Below, piece by piece: positions 34,852-45,092 of a stretch of 64,000 nt of DNA (within the stretch, counting starts at the first letter, position 1; each line of letters starts with the position of its first letter). The DNA is from PWXP01 sp040772845 (GTDB lineage Bacteria; Planctomycetota; Planctomycetia; Pirellulales; Thermoguttaceae). The position numbers were made by a program, and so were the translations under genes. The stretch spans positions 7,006,001-7,070,000 of the forward strand of contig JAXGXG010000001.1 of the NCBI GenBank assembly GCA_040772845.1. The letters are read 5' to 3'. Below the pieces are notes generated by a model. The model was not told the DNA's origin and ran no database searches. It saw nothing but the letters and a program-made list of their open reading frames with translations.

Positions 34852-37800
34852 TCAACGCCTTCTGCGCCGACGTACGAGGAGCAAGGGCAGCGTGAAAGCG
34901 ATCAGTAGGGGGAGGGTTGGTTCGGGCACGATGCGGAATTGCAGCACGCTGCCGGAAACGGGACCGCCACCGAAGTTGGCTGTTTCGGCCACTGCGGACA
35001 TCTCCATTTGCAGGAAGGAGTCGTACTGGGCCATGGTGTAATAGTCGAGGCCGCCGAACGCATGCGCGCCGCCACCGTCGCCCAATACATAGTAGTTGAA
35101 GCTGGCCCCCTGGACCATGCCAAGAAACTCGGCCCGGTCGGCTGCGTCAACGGCTGCGTCGACGTACACGCCGCCACGGAATACGTCGCCGAGTTCAAGG
35201 TCGGAAACGCTGAAGTAGATATCCACCGAGTTATTCGTACCCAAAGCACCAGTTGCAGGATCGTTGCCGGTTAGCCTCAGCACGTCGTTGCTGCTACTGG
35301 TCGCATCGCCGTAGTCCGGGCTTCCCATCTGGCCGAATTCGAAGGCGAAATCCATGCCGGCGCCCGGATTGATCGTTGCTACCGAGAGGATGCCGGCACT
35401 CGCGCCGGGGCTGACCAGCCCGGCGCCGGCGGCCAGGCCGCCAATCGCGCCTGAACCACCGAGGATCGCTCCGTTGCTGACGGTTACCGTGCTACTGGCA
35501 TGAATCGACCCGTCCACTCGCAACGTGCCGGCACTGACCGTGGTCGCGCCGGTGTAGGTGTTGTCGCCTCCGAGGATCCAGGTTCCGACGCCGCTTTTGA
35601 CCACACTGGTGGTGTTGGTGGCGCTGTTGTCAACAATCGCGATTGCAAACAGGTTATCGCCGGTGTTCGTGCCGTTGAGCGTAAGGGTCTTGGCGCCGGC
35701 CCCGGGGGTGGTCATCGCGCCGGTGTTGGTGAAACGGATCGTGCCGACGCCATCGGCGGTGATCGTGCCGCCGCCGGTCGTGCCTGCAAGGGCGATCATG
35801 CGGTCGGTTGAAGAATCGGCGTCACCGGTGTATTGCAGGATGGCCGATCTGGATGTAGTGCCCAAGGTAATCAGCCCGTTGGCGGCCGTTGTCGGGGCGC
35901 CGAGGGCACTGGCGCCGCCGGCGACGTCGGCGATTGTGTCGAACCGCAGCGTGGCATATCGGACCTCGATCGGGCCATCAAAGGTATTGACGTTGTTGGC
36001 CAGCCAGAGAGTGCCTTTGTCGTAAGTTTGCTTAACGATGCCGGCCGGCGTAGCACCGCTATTGCTGATCAGGCCGCTGAGGACCCCGGTGCCTGCATAG
36101 ACGTACAGCGAGCGATTTGTCCCGTTCAGGTCGATCGGATTGACGAATTCCAATTGCCGTGTATCCGAACCGGTGCCCAAGGCCAGCAGTAGCGCCGAGG
36201 GTTTGAAGTAATCGGACCCCCAGACAAGATCGGCGGTTTGGCCGGTGGACGGATTGGTGAGATTCACCGTCACGTCGGATCCGCCGTCGTACGTGGAGAA
36301 CCCGGCATTGCCGGACGTCAATTGGACCTGTCCGGCGCCATCGCCCAGCGGCCGGGTGAAGTTGCCGGACAGTTGCAGCGTACCGCCTGCGATATTCAGA
36401 TTTCCGCCGATGTTCTGGGTGCTCCAATCGCCCATGGCGGCCAGTGTGGTGCCGCTAAGCACTACGTTACCGCCGACGTTGACGCCGCCATTGGCCACGA
36501 CGGCGCTATACCACCACATACCTGTGGCGGTGAATCCGTAGCCGGCCCCGGCATCGGTGAGACTGTCCAAGTTCAGGCGCGGCTGGCTGTTGGACCCCTT
36601 TCGTAGGCCACTGATATTGAACGTTGCATTGCCGGCCAAGGTTGTATCGCCGAACGTGAGATGACCGGCCACGTCGGCGGCGGTGTAGTTCGTCGTGTCG
36701 AGGCGAGCGGTCAATGTCGTATTGCCGATCGACAGCGTGCCGAACTGGCGTGCGGCCGTCGCGTCGCCGCCAGAGGTCAGCCGACCAAGGGCAATGGTTG
36801 TGCTGCCGTTGACAATCGTGTCGCGGTCGAAATTGACCGTGTTTGTCGTATCGGCGAACGTTTCCAACGTCCCGCCATTGAGGATCAACTGGCTGGCGCC
36901 TGTGCCCAGTGTGCCGGAATTGGTTCCGGAGACCCGGAGTATGCCGGCGTTGAGTGTCGTATTGCCGGTGTAGGTGTTAGCCCCAGACAGGACCCACGTT
37001 CCGGCGTCGGCCTTGACGACGGAAGTCGGATAAGTGGTGCTCCGATCGACGATGATTCCGGCGAATGTATTATCGCCCGTGCTGGCGCCACCCAAGGTGA
37101 ACGTTCTGGCCGTGTCGTTCAGCGCCGGTTGCATATCGGCGGTAAACGTGACGGCGCCGGTTCCGCTGGAGCGGATCGCAGCACTGCCGGCCAGCCGAAT
37201 GGGCCGATCGGTACTGAGCGTGTCGGAGCCGGTATAGAGCAGCGAGCCCGTGTAGATATGGGGGCCGGCACCGTAGAAACCTCCCAACGTAATCAGCCCG
37301 TTGCTCGCCGTTGTCGGGTTGCCCAAGGCCGTTGGACCGCTGCCGATATTGCCAATCGTGTCGAACCGGAGCGTACCGCCGTTGATCGTGATGGGGCCGT
37401 TGAAGCTGTTCGCGTTGTTTGACAGGTAGGTAATGCCGCTGGAGTTGTTGTGTTTGGTGATACCTGCCGCGCTGGTCCCGCTATTGCTGATCAGGCCGGT
37501 GAGTTCTGCGGTATAGCTGCCGCCGCCGTAGTTGTAGAACTGACGGCTCGCGCCGTTGAGGTCCAGTGGGTTCGTCAAGGTAAGTCCGCCGGCCCCTCCA
37601 CCGAGGCCCGACAGAACAAGGGCACTCGGATTAAATAGCGTGGAGCCCCATTGAAGCGGCGCGGCTCCGCCTGCTCCGTCGCCAATGGTTACTGTGATTC
37701 GACTGCTGCCATAGTTGGTGAAGCCGCCGATGCGTTCCGACGCGAACTGGATCTCGCCGGCCCCGGTTCCGATATCTGGCGTGAGATCGGCGTCGACCAT

Positions 37801-38451
37801 CAGCACCCCGCCGTCGAACATGAGGTTCCCGGTGATTGAACTGGAGGTGTAGTTGGCGATCTTCAGGTTGGGGCCTTCGATGACGACGTCGCCTGCAAGG
37901 CTGGTCGGACCGGTGACGAAGACGATCGGGTTGTACCACCGCGGATTGGAGAACGTGAGCGTTTGACCTGCCTGGCTGCTTAAGCCGCCGGCGAGTGTTA
38001 GCAAATGGGAGCGCCAAGCTTCGCCGATCGCCCAGGTGGAAGTACCGCCCAGGGCGACCTTCGATTGGATGGTGAAGCTACTGTTCCCCAGGCTCGGATC
38101 GACTCCAATTCCACCGGCGCCGACGGTCAGCGTATAGTCTGCTCCGCCCACCAGCCAGCCGGAACCGCGAAACTCAAGGCCGTAGATCGCGCGGTCGCTG
38201 GTTAGCGCCGGGTTGGGCAGAGTACCCTTGGCGCCGAGAATGGCTCGATCGTCGGTGAGATTGTTGGCCGGAGCACCGCCTGTCCAGTTGTTGTCCACCT
38301 CGAAATCGGTGGGCGAGGTTGCGTCGGCGCCGGTCCATGTGGTGTCGGCCGAAAAACCCTGGGGCTCCATGGCAGGTGCCAAGTAGAAACCAAGCAAATA
38401 GAGACCGACGAAAACACGAGCGGCCGTGCAGGCAACGGACGTGCGGCACAT
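34852..38451 (-). CDS. Autotransporter-type beta-strand-repeat PEP-CTERM protein
   Basis: The 1199-residue protein starts with a signal peptide (ARVFVGLYLLGFYLAPAM), then DTTWTGADATSPTDFEVDNN, typical of autotransporter-associated beta-strand repeat proteins. Many repeats follow, such as TWVLSGANTYTGNTTLNAGI near 480-500 and TWILGGDNTYTGATTVSAGT near 955-975, consistent with a beta-helix. There is no outer-membrane autotransporter barrel; instead the C-terminus is a PEP-CTERM signal (VPEPTLPLLIAFTLPLLL plus six Arg). A surface structural or adhesive role is inferred. GGGAG lies upstream of the ATG. Confidence 0.88.
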   Translation of the reverse strand: MCRTSVACTAARVFVGLYLLGFYLAPAMEPQGFSADTTWTGADATSPTDFEVDNNWTGGAPANNLTDDRAILGAKGTLPNPALTSDRAIYGLEFRGSGWLVGGADYTLTVGAGGIGVDPSLGNSSFTIQSKVALGGTSTWAIGEAWRSHLLTLAGGLSSQAGQTLTFSNPRWYNPIVFVTGPTSLAGDVVIEGPNLKIANYTSSSITGNLMFDGGVLMVDADLTPDIGTGAGEIQFASERIGGFTNYGSSRITVTIGDGAGGAAPLQWGSTLFNPSALVLSGLGGGAGGLTLTNPLDLNGASRQFYNYGGGSYTAELTGLISNSGTSAAGITKHNNSSGITYLSNNANSFNGPITINGGTLRFDTIGNIGSGPTALGNPTTASNGLITLGGFYGAGPHIYTGSLLYTGSDTLSTDRPIRLAGSAAIRSSGTGAVTFTADMQPALNDTARTFTLGGASTGDNTFAGIIVDRSTTYPTSVVKADAGTWVLSGANTYTGNTTLNAGILRVSGTNSGTLGTGASQLILNGGTLETFADTTNTVNFDRDTIVNGSTTIALGRLTSGGDATAARQFGTLSIGNTTLTARLDTTNYTAADVAGHLTFGDTTLAGNATFNISGLRKGSNSQPRLNLDSLTDAGAGYGFTATGMWWYSAVVANGGVNVGGNVVLSGTTLAAMGDWSTQNIGGNLNIAGGTLQLSGNFTRPLGDGAGQVQLTSGNAGFSTYDGGSDVTVNLTNPSTGQTADLVWGSDYFKPSALLLALGTGSDTRQLEFVNPIDLNGTNRSLYVYAGTGVLSGLISNSGATPAGIVKQTYDKGTLWLANNVNTFDGPIEVRYATLRFDTIADVAGGASALGAPTTAANGLITLGTTSRSAILQYTGDADSSTDRMIALAGTTGGGTITADGVGTIRFTNTGAMTTPGAGAKTLTLNGTNTGDNLFAIAIVDNSATNTTSVVKSGVGTWILGGDNTYTGATTVSAGTLRVDGSIHASSTVTVSNGAILGGSGAIGGLAAGAGLVSPGASAGILSVATINPGAGMDFAFEFGQMGSPDYGDATSSSNDVLRLTGNDPATGALGTNNSVDIYFSVSDLELGDVFRGGVYVDAAVDAADRAEFLGMVQGASFNYYVLGDGGGAHAFGGLDYYTMAQYDSFLQMEMSAVAETANFGGGPVSGSVLQFRIVPEPTLPLLIAFTLPLLLVRRRRRR

Positions 38452-38851
38452 GATGAGTCTCCCGGGCTAGGACGAGTACATCGAAAGCCCTCGCGAGAAC
38501 ACGGCATCCGCCGGACCCCGCACTCAAGGACCATCCCGCGGTTGAAGGCTCGTCCCGCAGTTCGGAAACGAATGCCCTCAAAAAACCTCTGTTGATCCCG
38601 AATCGGCCGACGTCATCACACAGTCCCTGCGAGGAACCGCACGCACATCCGGTCGCTTGTGGGGACCATTCGAGAATGAAGTCCCTTCACGCACCTCTAG
38701 TTTTTGCTACTGGCGATCCGTTTGTCAAGCCCCCGGCAGTAGTTTCCGCCGAGATGCCGGTTGCCGCCCCCCCGTCTCGAATCGCTCGTGAAAGACCGGG
38801 GGCAAACCGGCCGTTTCTCCAGGATTCAAGTCCGCTACTGAACCCCCCGTC
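38452..38851. other. Intergenic region, 400 bp
   Basis: No gene is seen. The part near 38452 holds the promoter of the large beta-repeat gene. A segment near 38819 (ccaggattcaagtccgctactgaacccc) resembles one near 23814 (caagatgcaagtccgctgctgcaccc), a possible old repeat. Confidence 0.4.
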
Positions 38852-39712
38852 CTATTCTGTACACTGTTGTACGGAAGAGCCCAGTTCGGCGGTGAGCAGA
38901 AAAAGGGGCAGGTGGACGACGGTGGGGTGCGATGACGCTGCGGTCGATGCCGCAACCTGGTCCAGCCGAGCGCGTTCCTCGCAGGTCAGCGGCAGGCCGC
39001 GGAGCAGCTCGAAACGGGCCGGGGCAGGGGGGAGGAGCCGATCGAGCAGTTGTACATGGACACGAAAACCGGCGGCCGAAAACAGTCCCGGCAGGCGTCG
39101 TCCAATGTCTGGCGTTGCGCCTGCACGCGCCAGGCCAGCACGCCACAGGGGGCCGGTGACGACTTCCGGCGGATACTCGATCATGCCATCGTAATCGGGT
39201 TCGATGGCGACAACCGCGCCGCCCGGCGACAACACCCGGGCCAATTCGGCCACGACGGCCGGGGCGTCGAGCCATAGGAGGGCGAACTGGCAGAATGCCA
39301 AATCGAAGGTGTGGTCGGCAAACGGCAGGCGATGCGCGTCACCGTGAATCGGCTGGACGGGCGCGGTCTTGCACCGCAGATCGCTGCCTTCCCGCCCCGA
39401 GGCAGCGAACTCAACCAGCGCGGCCCGGCTCCGATCCAAGGCAATCACGGCGCCTTCGGGGGCGCACCTCGCGGCCAATTCGCAGGTCACGGCCCCGGGA
39501 CCACACGCAATATCCAGGATTCGTTGCCGGTCAGCGATACGTACACGACGCAACAACCGTGAGCGGGCCGGGGCGAACCACGCGGCCTGTTCCCAGAGTA
39601 GCGAACTGGGCGGCAATGCAGCGGGCGGGGATGCCTGAGCGCTCACGGCTGGCGATAATGCGGCCGGGGGAACCAGGCTAGACCATCTCGCCGCGGCCGG
39701 CCTTCTCCGCAT
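38852..39712 (-). CDS. Class I SAM-dependent methyltransferase
   Basis: The protein of up to 286 residues has the SAM-binding loop ILDIACGPGAVTCELAARC, the acidic strand end AVIALDRSRAALVEF, GDAHRLPFADHTFDLAFCQF and the post-motif ELARVLSPGGAVVAIEPDYDG, as in UbiE/COQ5-like enzymes. The substrate is unknown. The ATG at 39712 overlaps rplS by 35 bases; an in-frame GTG at 39646 would avoid overlap and lose only a low-complexity stretch, so the start is uncertain. It is last in the ffh-rpsP-trmD-rplS block. Confidence 0.8.
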   Translation of the reverse strand: MRRRPAAARWSSLVPPAALSPAVSAQASPPAALPPSSLLWEQAAWFAPARSRLLRRVRIADRQRILDIACGPGAVTCELAARCAPEGAVIALDRSRAALVEFAASGREGSDLRCKTAPVQPIHGDAHRLPFADHTFDLAFCQFALLWLDAPAVVAELARVLSPGGAVVAIEPDYDGMIEYPPEVVTGPLWRAGLARAGATPDIGRRLPGLFSAAGFRVHVQLLDRLLPPAPARFELLRGLPLTCEERARLDQVAASTAASSHPTVVHLPLFLLTAELGSSVQQCTE

Positions 39713-40082
39713 ACTTCTTGCGCTGGTTCAGATCGATCCGGCGTTCCTTCAGGCGGACGGCCTTGCCGACACGATCTCGCAGGTAGTACAGCTTGGCCCG
39801 GTGGGTAACGCCTGCTCGCTTGACTTCGATCTTGGCGATTCTGGGCGAATGGAGCGGGAACTTCCGTTCGACGCCTTCGCCTTGCACGATGCGCCGTACG
39901 GAGAACATGGCGCGCGAACCGGAGCCGCTCCGGCCGATCACGACGCCGCTGAACACCTGGATGCGCTCCTTTTCCCCTTCGAGAATCCGGCAATGCACGT
40001 CGACCGTGTCGCCGATTTCGAAATAGGGAGTTTCTGTTTTCATGCTGGTCTTCTCGACCAGGTTCATAAGCTGCTGGCTCAT
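39678..40082 (-). CDS. rplS: 50S ribosomal protein L19
   Basis: The 134-residue protein has the L19 signatures IGDTVDVHCRILEGEKERIQ, VFSGVVIGRSGSGS, RKFPLHSPRIAKIEVKRAG and KLYYLRDRVGKAVRLKERR. It sits at the 30S-50S interface. AGGAGCGGC precedes the ATG. The preceding trmD gene ends 144 bases upstream. Confidence 0.97.
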   Translation of the reverse strand: MSQQLMNLVEKTSMKTETPYFEIGDTVDVHCRILEGEKERIQVFSGVVIGRSGSGSRAMFSVRRIVQGEGVERKFPLHSPRIAKIEVKRAGVTHRAKLYYLRDRVGKAVRLKERRIDLNQRKKYAEKAGRGEMV

Positions 40083-40226
40083 ATCTCTTGCCGCTCCTTT
40101 CGTGTGGTCTGACCGGCCGATGGCCGGTTACGCAGTTGGCTTGTTACGGCGGTTGTCATTTCTTCCTGTCGGCGGGGGTTCCTGGAAGAAGAATGTGTTC
40201 CGCGGTGTCGATCTATTCTGGTCTGT

Positions 40227-40919
40227 TCAGTCCTGGTGGCCGAGCAGGTCGGGACGTCGCAGTTGGGTTCGTCGTTGGGCGTCCTGCTCGCGCCATTGGG
40301 CAATCACCTGGTGGTTTCCGCTTAGCAAAACGTCCGGCACGGTCAGGCCGCGGTATTCTCGCGGCCGGGTGTACTGGGCAAACTCCAACCCGCATCGCCC
40401 ACCCGAAAACGAGTCGAATTGGCTGCTATCCTCATCGCCGAGCACCTCGGGCACCAGGCGGATGATCGAATCAATCATAACCATGGCGGCTACCTCGCCT
40501 CCGTTGAGGATGTAGTCGCCAATGGAAATCTCCTCCGGCTGAAGGATTTGGCGAATGCGTTCGTCAAATCCTTCGTATCTTCCGCACAGCAACAGGAGGC
40601 GTCGCTGCTGGGACAACCGTTCAACCATCGGCTGGTCGAGCCGTCGGCCTTGCGGCGTCAGCATCACCAGGTGGCCCGGATCATCGGCGTTGCCGCGGAC
40701 GGCCTCGACGCACTCGACCACGGGCTCCACCTTCATTACCATGCCTGGCCCGCCACCAAACGGCCGGTCGTCGACCGAATGATGGTTGTCGTAGGTCCAA
40801 TCGCGAATGTTGTGCAATTGGACATCGACCAAATCTCGCTCGATCGCCAGCCGCAAAATGCCCTGCCCCAGGTAGCTCTGGAACAACTCGGGAAACAGGG
40901 TCAAGACATCGAATCGCAT
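40227..40919 (-). CDS. trmD: tRNA (guanine-N1)-methyltransferase
   Basis: The 230-residue SPOUT-class enzyme makes m1G37 in tRNA. Clear motifs are MRFDVLTLFPELF, NIRDWTYDNHHSVDDRPFGG, LCGRYEGFDERI and the trefoil-knot segment EISIGDYILNGGEVAAM, then LLSGNHQVIAQWRE. It lies 27 bases after rpsP. The rimM gene usually found between these two is absent. Confidence 0.97.
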   Translation of the reverse strand: MRFDVLTLFPELFQSYLGQGILRLAIERDLVDVQLHNIRDWTYDNHHSVDDRPFGGGPGMVMKVEPVVECVEAVRGNADDPGHLVMLTPQGRRLDQPMVERLSQQRRLLLLCGRYEGFDERIRQILQPEEISIGDYILNGGEVAAMVMIDSIIRLVPEVLGDEDSSQFDSFSGGRCGLEFAQYTRPREYRGLTVPDVLLSGNHQVIAQWREQDAQRRTQLRRPDLLGHQD

Positions 40920-40946
40920 GGTCGACCGGGCGTTTCTGTCCCGCGG

Positions 40947-41339
40947 TTACTCCCCGGCTTCCGCCGTCTCGGGCGCCGCTTCGGCAGGAGCTTCCTTGGT
41001 CTCGGCTTTGGGCGCGATGACAACCGGCTCCGTCCGCCTTCGTGATTGTGCGAGCCGGTCGAGCGCTTGCCTCTGTGCGTCCAGGTGTGAGCCTTCGGCC
41101 CCGTATTTTTTGATCAGGACTTGGACTTTCTCCGAGGGTTGTGCGCCGACCGAGAGCCAATAGTTGATCCGTTCGCCATTGAGGATGGCTCGGGCATCGG
41201 TTTCGGGCACCAGCGGATCGTAGGTTCCCAGCTCTTCAAGCACACGGCCATCACGGGGGCGGCGGGCGTCCGTTGCGCAAATGCGGTAGAACGGGCGATG
41301 GCGTCGGCCAAGTTTCTTCATCCGAATTCGTACTGCCAC
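40947..41339 (-). CDS. rpsP: 30S ribosomal protein S16 with C-terminal extension
   Basis: The 130-residue product has the S16 fold in its first 80 residues (AVRIRMKKLGRRHRPFYRI, VLEELGTYDP, INYWLSVGAQPSEKVQVLIK). About 50 additional residues form a charged Ala/Glu/Pro-rich tail (AKAETKEAPAEAAPETAE style) not found in the usual 80-90 residue protein. It begins the ribosomal part of the operon 244 bases after ffh. Confidence 0.96.
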   Translation of the reverse strand: MAVRIRMKKLGRRHRPFYRICATDARRPRDGRVLEELGTYDPLVPETDARAILNGERINYWLSVGAQPSEKVQVLIKKYGAEGSHLDAQRQALDRLAQSRRRTEPVVIAPKAETKEAPAEAAPETAEAGE

Positions 41340-41583
41340 GCGGTTTCCTCCAAAAAGGTTGTTGAATGGGTCTGATTCAACTGGTGCTTTCGGGCGGCTT
41401 CCGAGGATCGTTCCACCCGTATTCCAGTTGTGCCAGGAACTCGTATTGTTGGGGGTCGGCCGCCGTGCGCCGTCGGTTTGCGACGCCCGAATTCCGACCT
41501 GTGTCTTCTATCCGTCCTGTCCCCGGCATACGGGGCAGTTTCTGGAAGGGAAGGCCACCGACTACCAGGGGTATTAGGGGTTC

Positions 41584-43068
41584 TTATTTCTTTTTCTTGT
41601 CTCGTTTTCGTCGGCGAGCCTCTCGGTCTCGGAGTTTCTTCAGTTTCGCCCGCTCTTGCGGCGTCAGCCGTTTGCCGGTTCCCTTCTTCTGTTTGGCAAT
41701 GCGACCCCCGGGGTTGAGCATGCCGCTTTGGGTCATTTGCTGCATGGCCTTCATGCGGTCGCGCATGCCCATGCCGGACATCTTCTTCATGATGTCGGCG
41801 ATGCCGTCGAACTGCTTAACCAGTTCGTTGACCTCGTGGGGTTGAACCCCCGCTCCGGCGGCAATCCGCCGGCGTCGACTCTGGTCGATGGTGCGGGAGG
41901 GGTTTCGCCGCTCTTCTGGGGTCATCGAGTCGATAATGCCGCGCAGCCGCGTCATATCCTTTTCGGCATCGACGTCCCCCATCATTTCGGTAAGCTGTCC
42001 CATTCCGGGAATCATGCCCATGATCTTGTTCATCGGGCCCAGCTTCGAGGTCTCTCCCAGCAGCTTCTTGAAATCGTCGAGCGTGAACTCTCCTTTGCGG
42101 AGCCGGGCCTCTTGGGCGGCCATTTCGTCTTGATCGAGCTTGCGCTGGGCCTGCTCAACCAGGCTGACCACGTCGCCCATGCCCAGAATGCGGCTGGCCA
42201 TGCGGTCGGGATGGAATTCCTCGATCGAGTCGAGGTGCTCGCCCGTGCCGATAAACTTGACCGGGACGCCCGTCACATGCTTCACCGACAGGGCAGCGCC
42301 GCCGCGGGCATCGCCGTCGAGCTTCGTCATGATCACGCCGTCCAGCTCCAACGCCTCATTGAACGCCTTGGCGCTGAGCACCGCGTCCTGGCCCGTCATG
42401 GCGTCAACGACCAGATACACCTGCTCCGGCTGGACCCGGCGGTCGATCCGTCCCAACTGCTGCATCAGCTCGTCGTCGACGTGCAGTCGACCGGCCGTGT
42501 CGAGCACGACGACGTCCACTTCACTCTTTTTGGCCTCTCTCACCGCTGCCTGGCAGAGAGCTACCGGGTCGGTTGCGTCCAGATCTGCGAAGACCGGCAG
42601 GCTCAGTTGTTCACCCAGAACCTGAAGCTGGTGGATAGCGGCGGGGCGCTGCAAGTCGGCGGCGACCAACATGGGCTTGCGACCGCGTTCGTGGAGCAGG
42701 CGTCCGATTTTGCCGCATGTGGTGGTTTTTCCGGAGCCTTGCAGGCCGCAGAGCATGAGAATCGAGGGGCCGCCGCCATGTCGGAGGTGGAGAGAGTGGT
42801 CCACCGGCCCCATCAGTCGGACCAGTTCCTGATAGACGATGCCGACCAACTGCTGGCTTGGATCAAGCGACTTCAGCACCCGCTCGCCCACCGCCTGCTG
42901 CCCCACGCGATCGACGAAATCTTTGACCACAGCGACACTGACATCGGCTTCGAGCAGGGCTTCCTGCACGAGGCGGAGGCCATCGCGCATGTTCGCTTCG
43001 GTCAACTTTCCGCGGCCCCGCAAGGTGCGGATTGCAGAGTCGAGCCCTTTTTGTAGCGATTCAAACAT
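41584..43068 (-). CDS. ffh: Signal recognition particle protein Ffh
   Basis: The 494-residue GTPase binds SRP RNA and signal peptides on nascent chains. The NG domain has the P-loop GLQGSGKTTTCGKIG, DTAGR and TKLDGDARGGAAL. The methionine-rich M domain follows (MNKIMGMIPGMGQL, MKKMSGMGMRDRMKAMQQM). It ends in a highly basic Lys/Arg tail. It is the first gene of the minus-strand ffh-rpsP-trmD-rplS block. Confidence 0.97.
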   Translation of the reverse strand: MFESLQKGLDSAIRTLRGRGKLTEANMRDGLRLVQEALLEADVSVAVVKDFVDRVGQQAVGERVLKSLDPSQQLVGIVYQELVRLMGPVDHSLHLRHGGGPSILMLCGLQGSGKTTTCGKIGRLLHERGRKPMLVAADLQRPAAIHQLQVLGEQLSLPVFADLDATDPVALCQAAVREAKKSEVDVVVLDTAGRLHVDDELMQQLGRIDRRVQPEQVYLVVDAMTGQDAVLSAKAFNEALELDGVIMTKLDGDARGGAALSVKHVTGVPVKFIGTGEHLDSIEEFHPDRMASRILGMGDVVSLVEQAQRKLDQDEMAAQEARLRKGEFTLDDFKKLLGETSKLGPMNKIMGMIPGMGQLTEMMGDVDAEKDMTRLRGIIDSMTPEERRNPSRTIDQSRRRRIAAGAGVQPHEVNELVKQFDGIADIMKKMSGMGMRDRMKAMQQMTQSGMLNPGGRIAKQKKGTGKRLTPQERAKLKKLRDREARRRKRDKKKK

Positions 43069-43470
43069 AGCGCGCTTCGCGGTATTCGAAGTCCATATCC
43101 CGAGCCTCCAAACCGGCCTGACCGGTTTAGCGGAATCCCTTAGTGTAGCGAAGCCCTACCTCTGTTGGCAATGCGTCCGCACAAGAAAAACGCGAAATTT
43201 CGGGGGGCGTGCGGGGTTCTTTCCGGAAGAGTCGCCCGGAAGTGGTTCGTTAGAGGGGGGGCGATTCCTGTTGCGAGGGTGATGGCGGTGCTGCGGCCAT
43301 CAGGTCGGGGCTTCCTTGCGCCGATAAGTATTCCAAATTGACATGCGTTATTATGAAACCTAGATTTGCTCGGCGATTTGTTGCCAAGGAGACAATCCGC
43401 GGTCCCTGTTTGATTTGCCAGGGCGTGTAACGACCCCTTTGTGCCTCCTAACCCACTGGTGATTCCGATC
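43069..43470. other. Divergent intergenic region, 402 bp
   Basis: This lies between ffh (minus) and the DUF1573 gene (plus). It contains no credible gene and no RNA that I recognise; both promoters should lie here. Confidence 0.4.
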
Positions 43471-44475
43471 ATGATTCGCACCGTCAGCCGATCGCTTTTC
43501 ATCCTAATCGTTCTACTCCACTCTTCCGCGGGGGCACAGGATTGGGCCCGGAAGATGTTCAAGGTAACCGAACACGATTTCGGCAACGTGGCCCGTGATG
43601 CGAAAGCCGAGTTCAGGTTTGAGTTTGAAAACCTGTATGAAGAGGACGTCCATGTTGCCAACGTCAGTTCAACGTGTGGTTGCACGACGCCGCGCGTCGA
43701 GAACGGCTCGCTGAAAACCTACGAAAAGGGGGCGATTGTCGCGCACGTCAATACCGACAGGTTTCTGGGGCGCAAAGGCGCCACGCTCACCGTTACGTTC
43801 GACAAGCCGTTCTACGCACAGGTACAGCTTCGCGTTGGGGCCTATATCCGCAACGACGTGATCTTCGATCCCGGGAGTGTGCAGTTTGGCTCGGTGGATC
43901 AAGGAATGGCCAAAGAAGCCCGTGTGCGGGTCCAATATACAGGCCATAGCAATTGGCGGATTGTTGACGTTAAAAACGCCAATCCACATTTGTCTGTGCA
44001 ATTGATCGAGGCCGGACGCCGCGGTGGCCAGGCTTGGTACGACCTGCTGGTGAAGATGGATGACGCCGCCCCCGTCGGGTACATTCGCGATCATCTTCTG
44101 CTGCGGACCAACGACCCGAGCCGGGCGGAGGTGCCGCTACTGGTTGAGGGGAGCGTCGTGTCGAGTATTGTGGTGAGTCCCGCGTCCCTGTTCATGGGAG
44201 TCATTGAGCCTGGCCATGAAGTCACGAAGCAACTGGTGGTCCGTGGCAAGAGGCCGTTTCGCATCTTGTCGATCGAATGTGGCGACGAGGACTTCCGATT
44301 CGATACATCCGATGCCGGAACCCCGAAGCCGTTGCACCTGATTCCGGTAACGTTCGTTGCAGGCGATACGCGGGGGAAGATCAGCCGCACCATTCGCATT
44401 GAGACCGACCTTGGCACGATGACCGTACCGGAACTGGCGGCGTATGCCGTGGTTTCGCAGGGAATGGGACAGTAG
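43471..44475 (+). CDS. DUF1573-containing exported protein
   Basis: The 334-residue product has a signal peptide (MIRTVSRSLFILIVLLHSSA) and a DUF1573 immunoglobulin-like domain right after it: HDFGNVARDAKAEFRFEFEN and the conserved VSSTCGCTTPRV. Further beta-sandwich domains of the ASPM/SPD-2/hydin type continue to the C-terminus (HEVTKQLVVRGKRPFRIL). An in-frame GTG at 43441 would add ten residues before the signal peptide. The function is unknown; the family is common in planctomycete and Bacteroidetes envelopes. Confidence 0.85.
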   Translation: MIRTVSRSLFILIVLLHSSAGAQDWARKMFKVTEHDFGNVARDAKAEFRFEFENLYEEDVHVANVSSTCGCTTPRVENGSLKTYEKGAIVAHVNTDRFLGRKGATLTVTFDKPFYAQVQLRVGAYIRNDVIFDPGSVQFGSVDQGMAKEARVRVQYTGHSNWRIVDVKNANPHLSVQLIEAGRRGGQAWYDLLVKMDDAAPVGYIRDHLLLRTNDPSRAEVPLLVEGSVVSSIVVSPASLFMGVIEPGHEVTKQLVVRGKRPFRILSIECGDEDFRFDTSDAGTPKPLHLIPVTFVAGDTRGKISRTIRIETDLGTMTVPELAAYAVVSQGMGQ

Positions 44476-45092
44476 CGTCTGTACCCTCGTTGGTGCTGGA
44501 AACTTGCACATTTCGGCAGGATGGCCGTCAGCCCGTCAAGACTGGGGTGGCCGGGATGGGCATCTCATAGAAGCTGGGGCCGTTCTGCGGCGGCAATTGT
44601 AGCTCCCAGCTTAGGCCGGTCTGATTTATCGCCACCTATAGGTGGGTCTGCGAACTGGGGGTGCGCCGCAGGAACGGAGCATCCTCTTTTTCTCGACGTC
44701 GCACGTCGGTGGTTGCGATCCCTTCTGGCTGTTGGTAATGTCCGGTATTTCTGGGACGATTGCCCAAAACGAAGGATTATGCGGAATATTCGGTCTGGAT
44801 CAAGATTTCCGGCTGGGTGGTCGATAAGGAGGTTGATTCTGGGAGTCATTGCTCGGACTGCGCAGCCGGTTGCGGAGCCTCCTTGCTGTCGGATGTCGTA
44901 ACGATTTTGTCGTTAGTTCTTTCGTAGCAAGGAGTTGCGGAACATCGCTTGCTTCAGGAAGGGCAGTACTCTCGCTAAGTTCTTTGGTAATTTGGACTTG
45001 CAATCAAGCATTCCCGCGGCCGGCCTGTGCGGAAACCGTGATATCCTGCGATTCCGCGGGGTGGTTTTTGTGCAAACGGCGAGCGGTTGATC
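44476..45092. other. Intergenic region, about 600 bp
   Basis: No gene or RNA is recognised. A short perfect palindrome ccacctataggtgg lies at 44632-44645. The region ends at the candidate promoter of the HU-family gene. Confidence 0.4.

Noticed and set aside
41656..43056. 466-residue plus-strand frame antisense to ffh
   Set aside because: ffh is unambiguous; the antisense frame has no motif and a His/Ala/Leu composition typical of reversed GC-rich genes.
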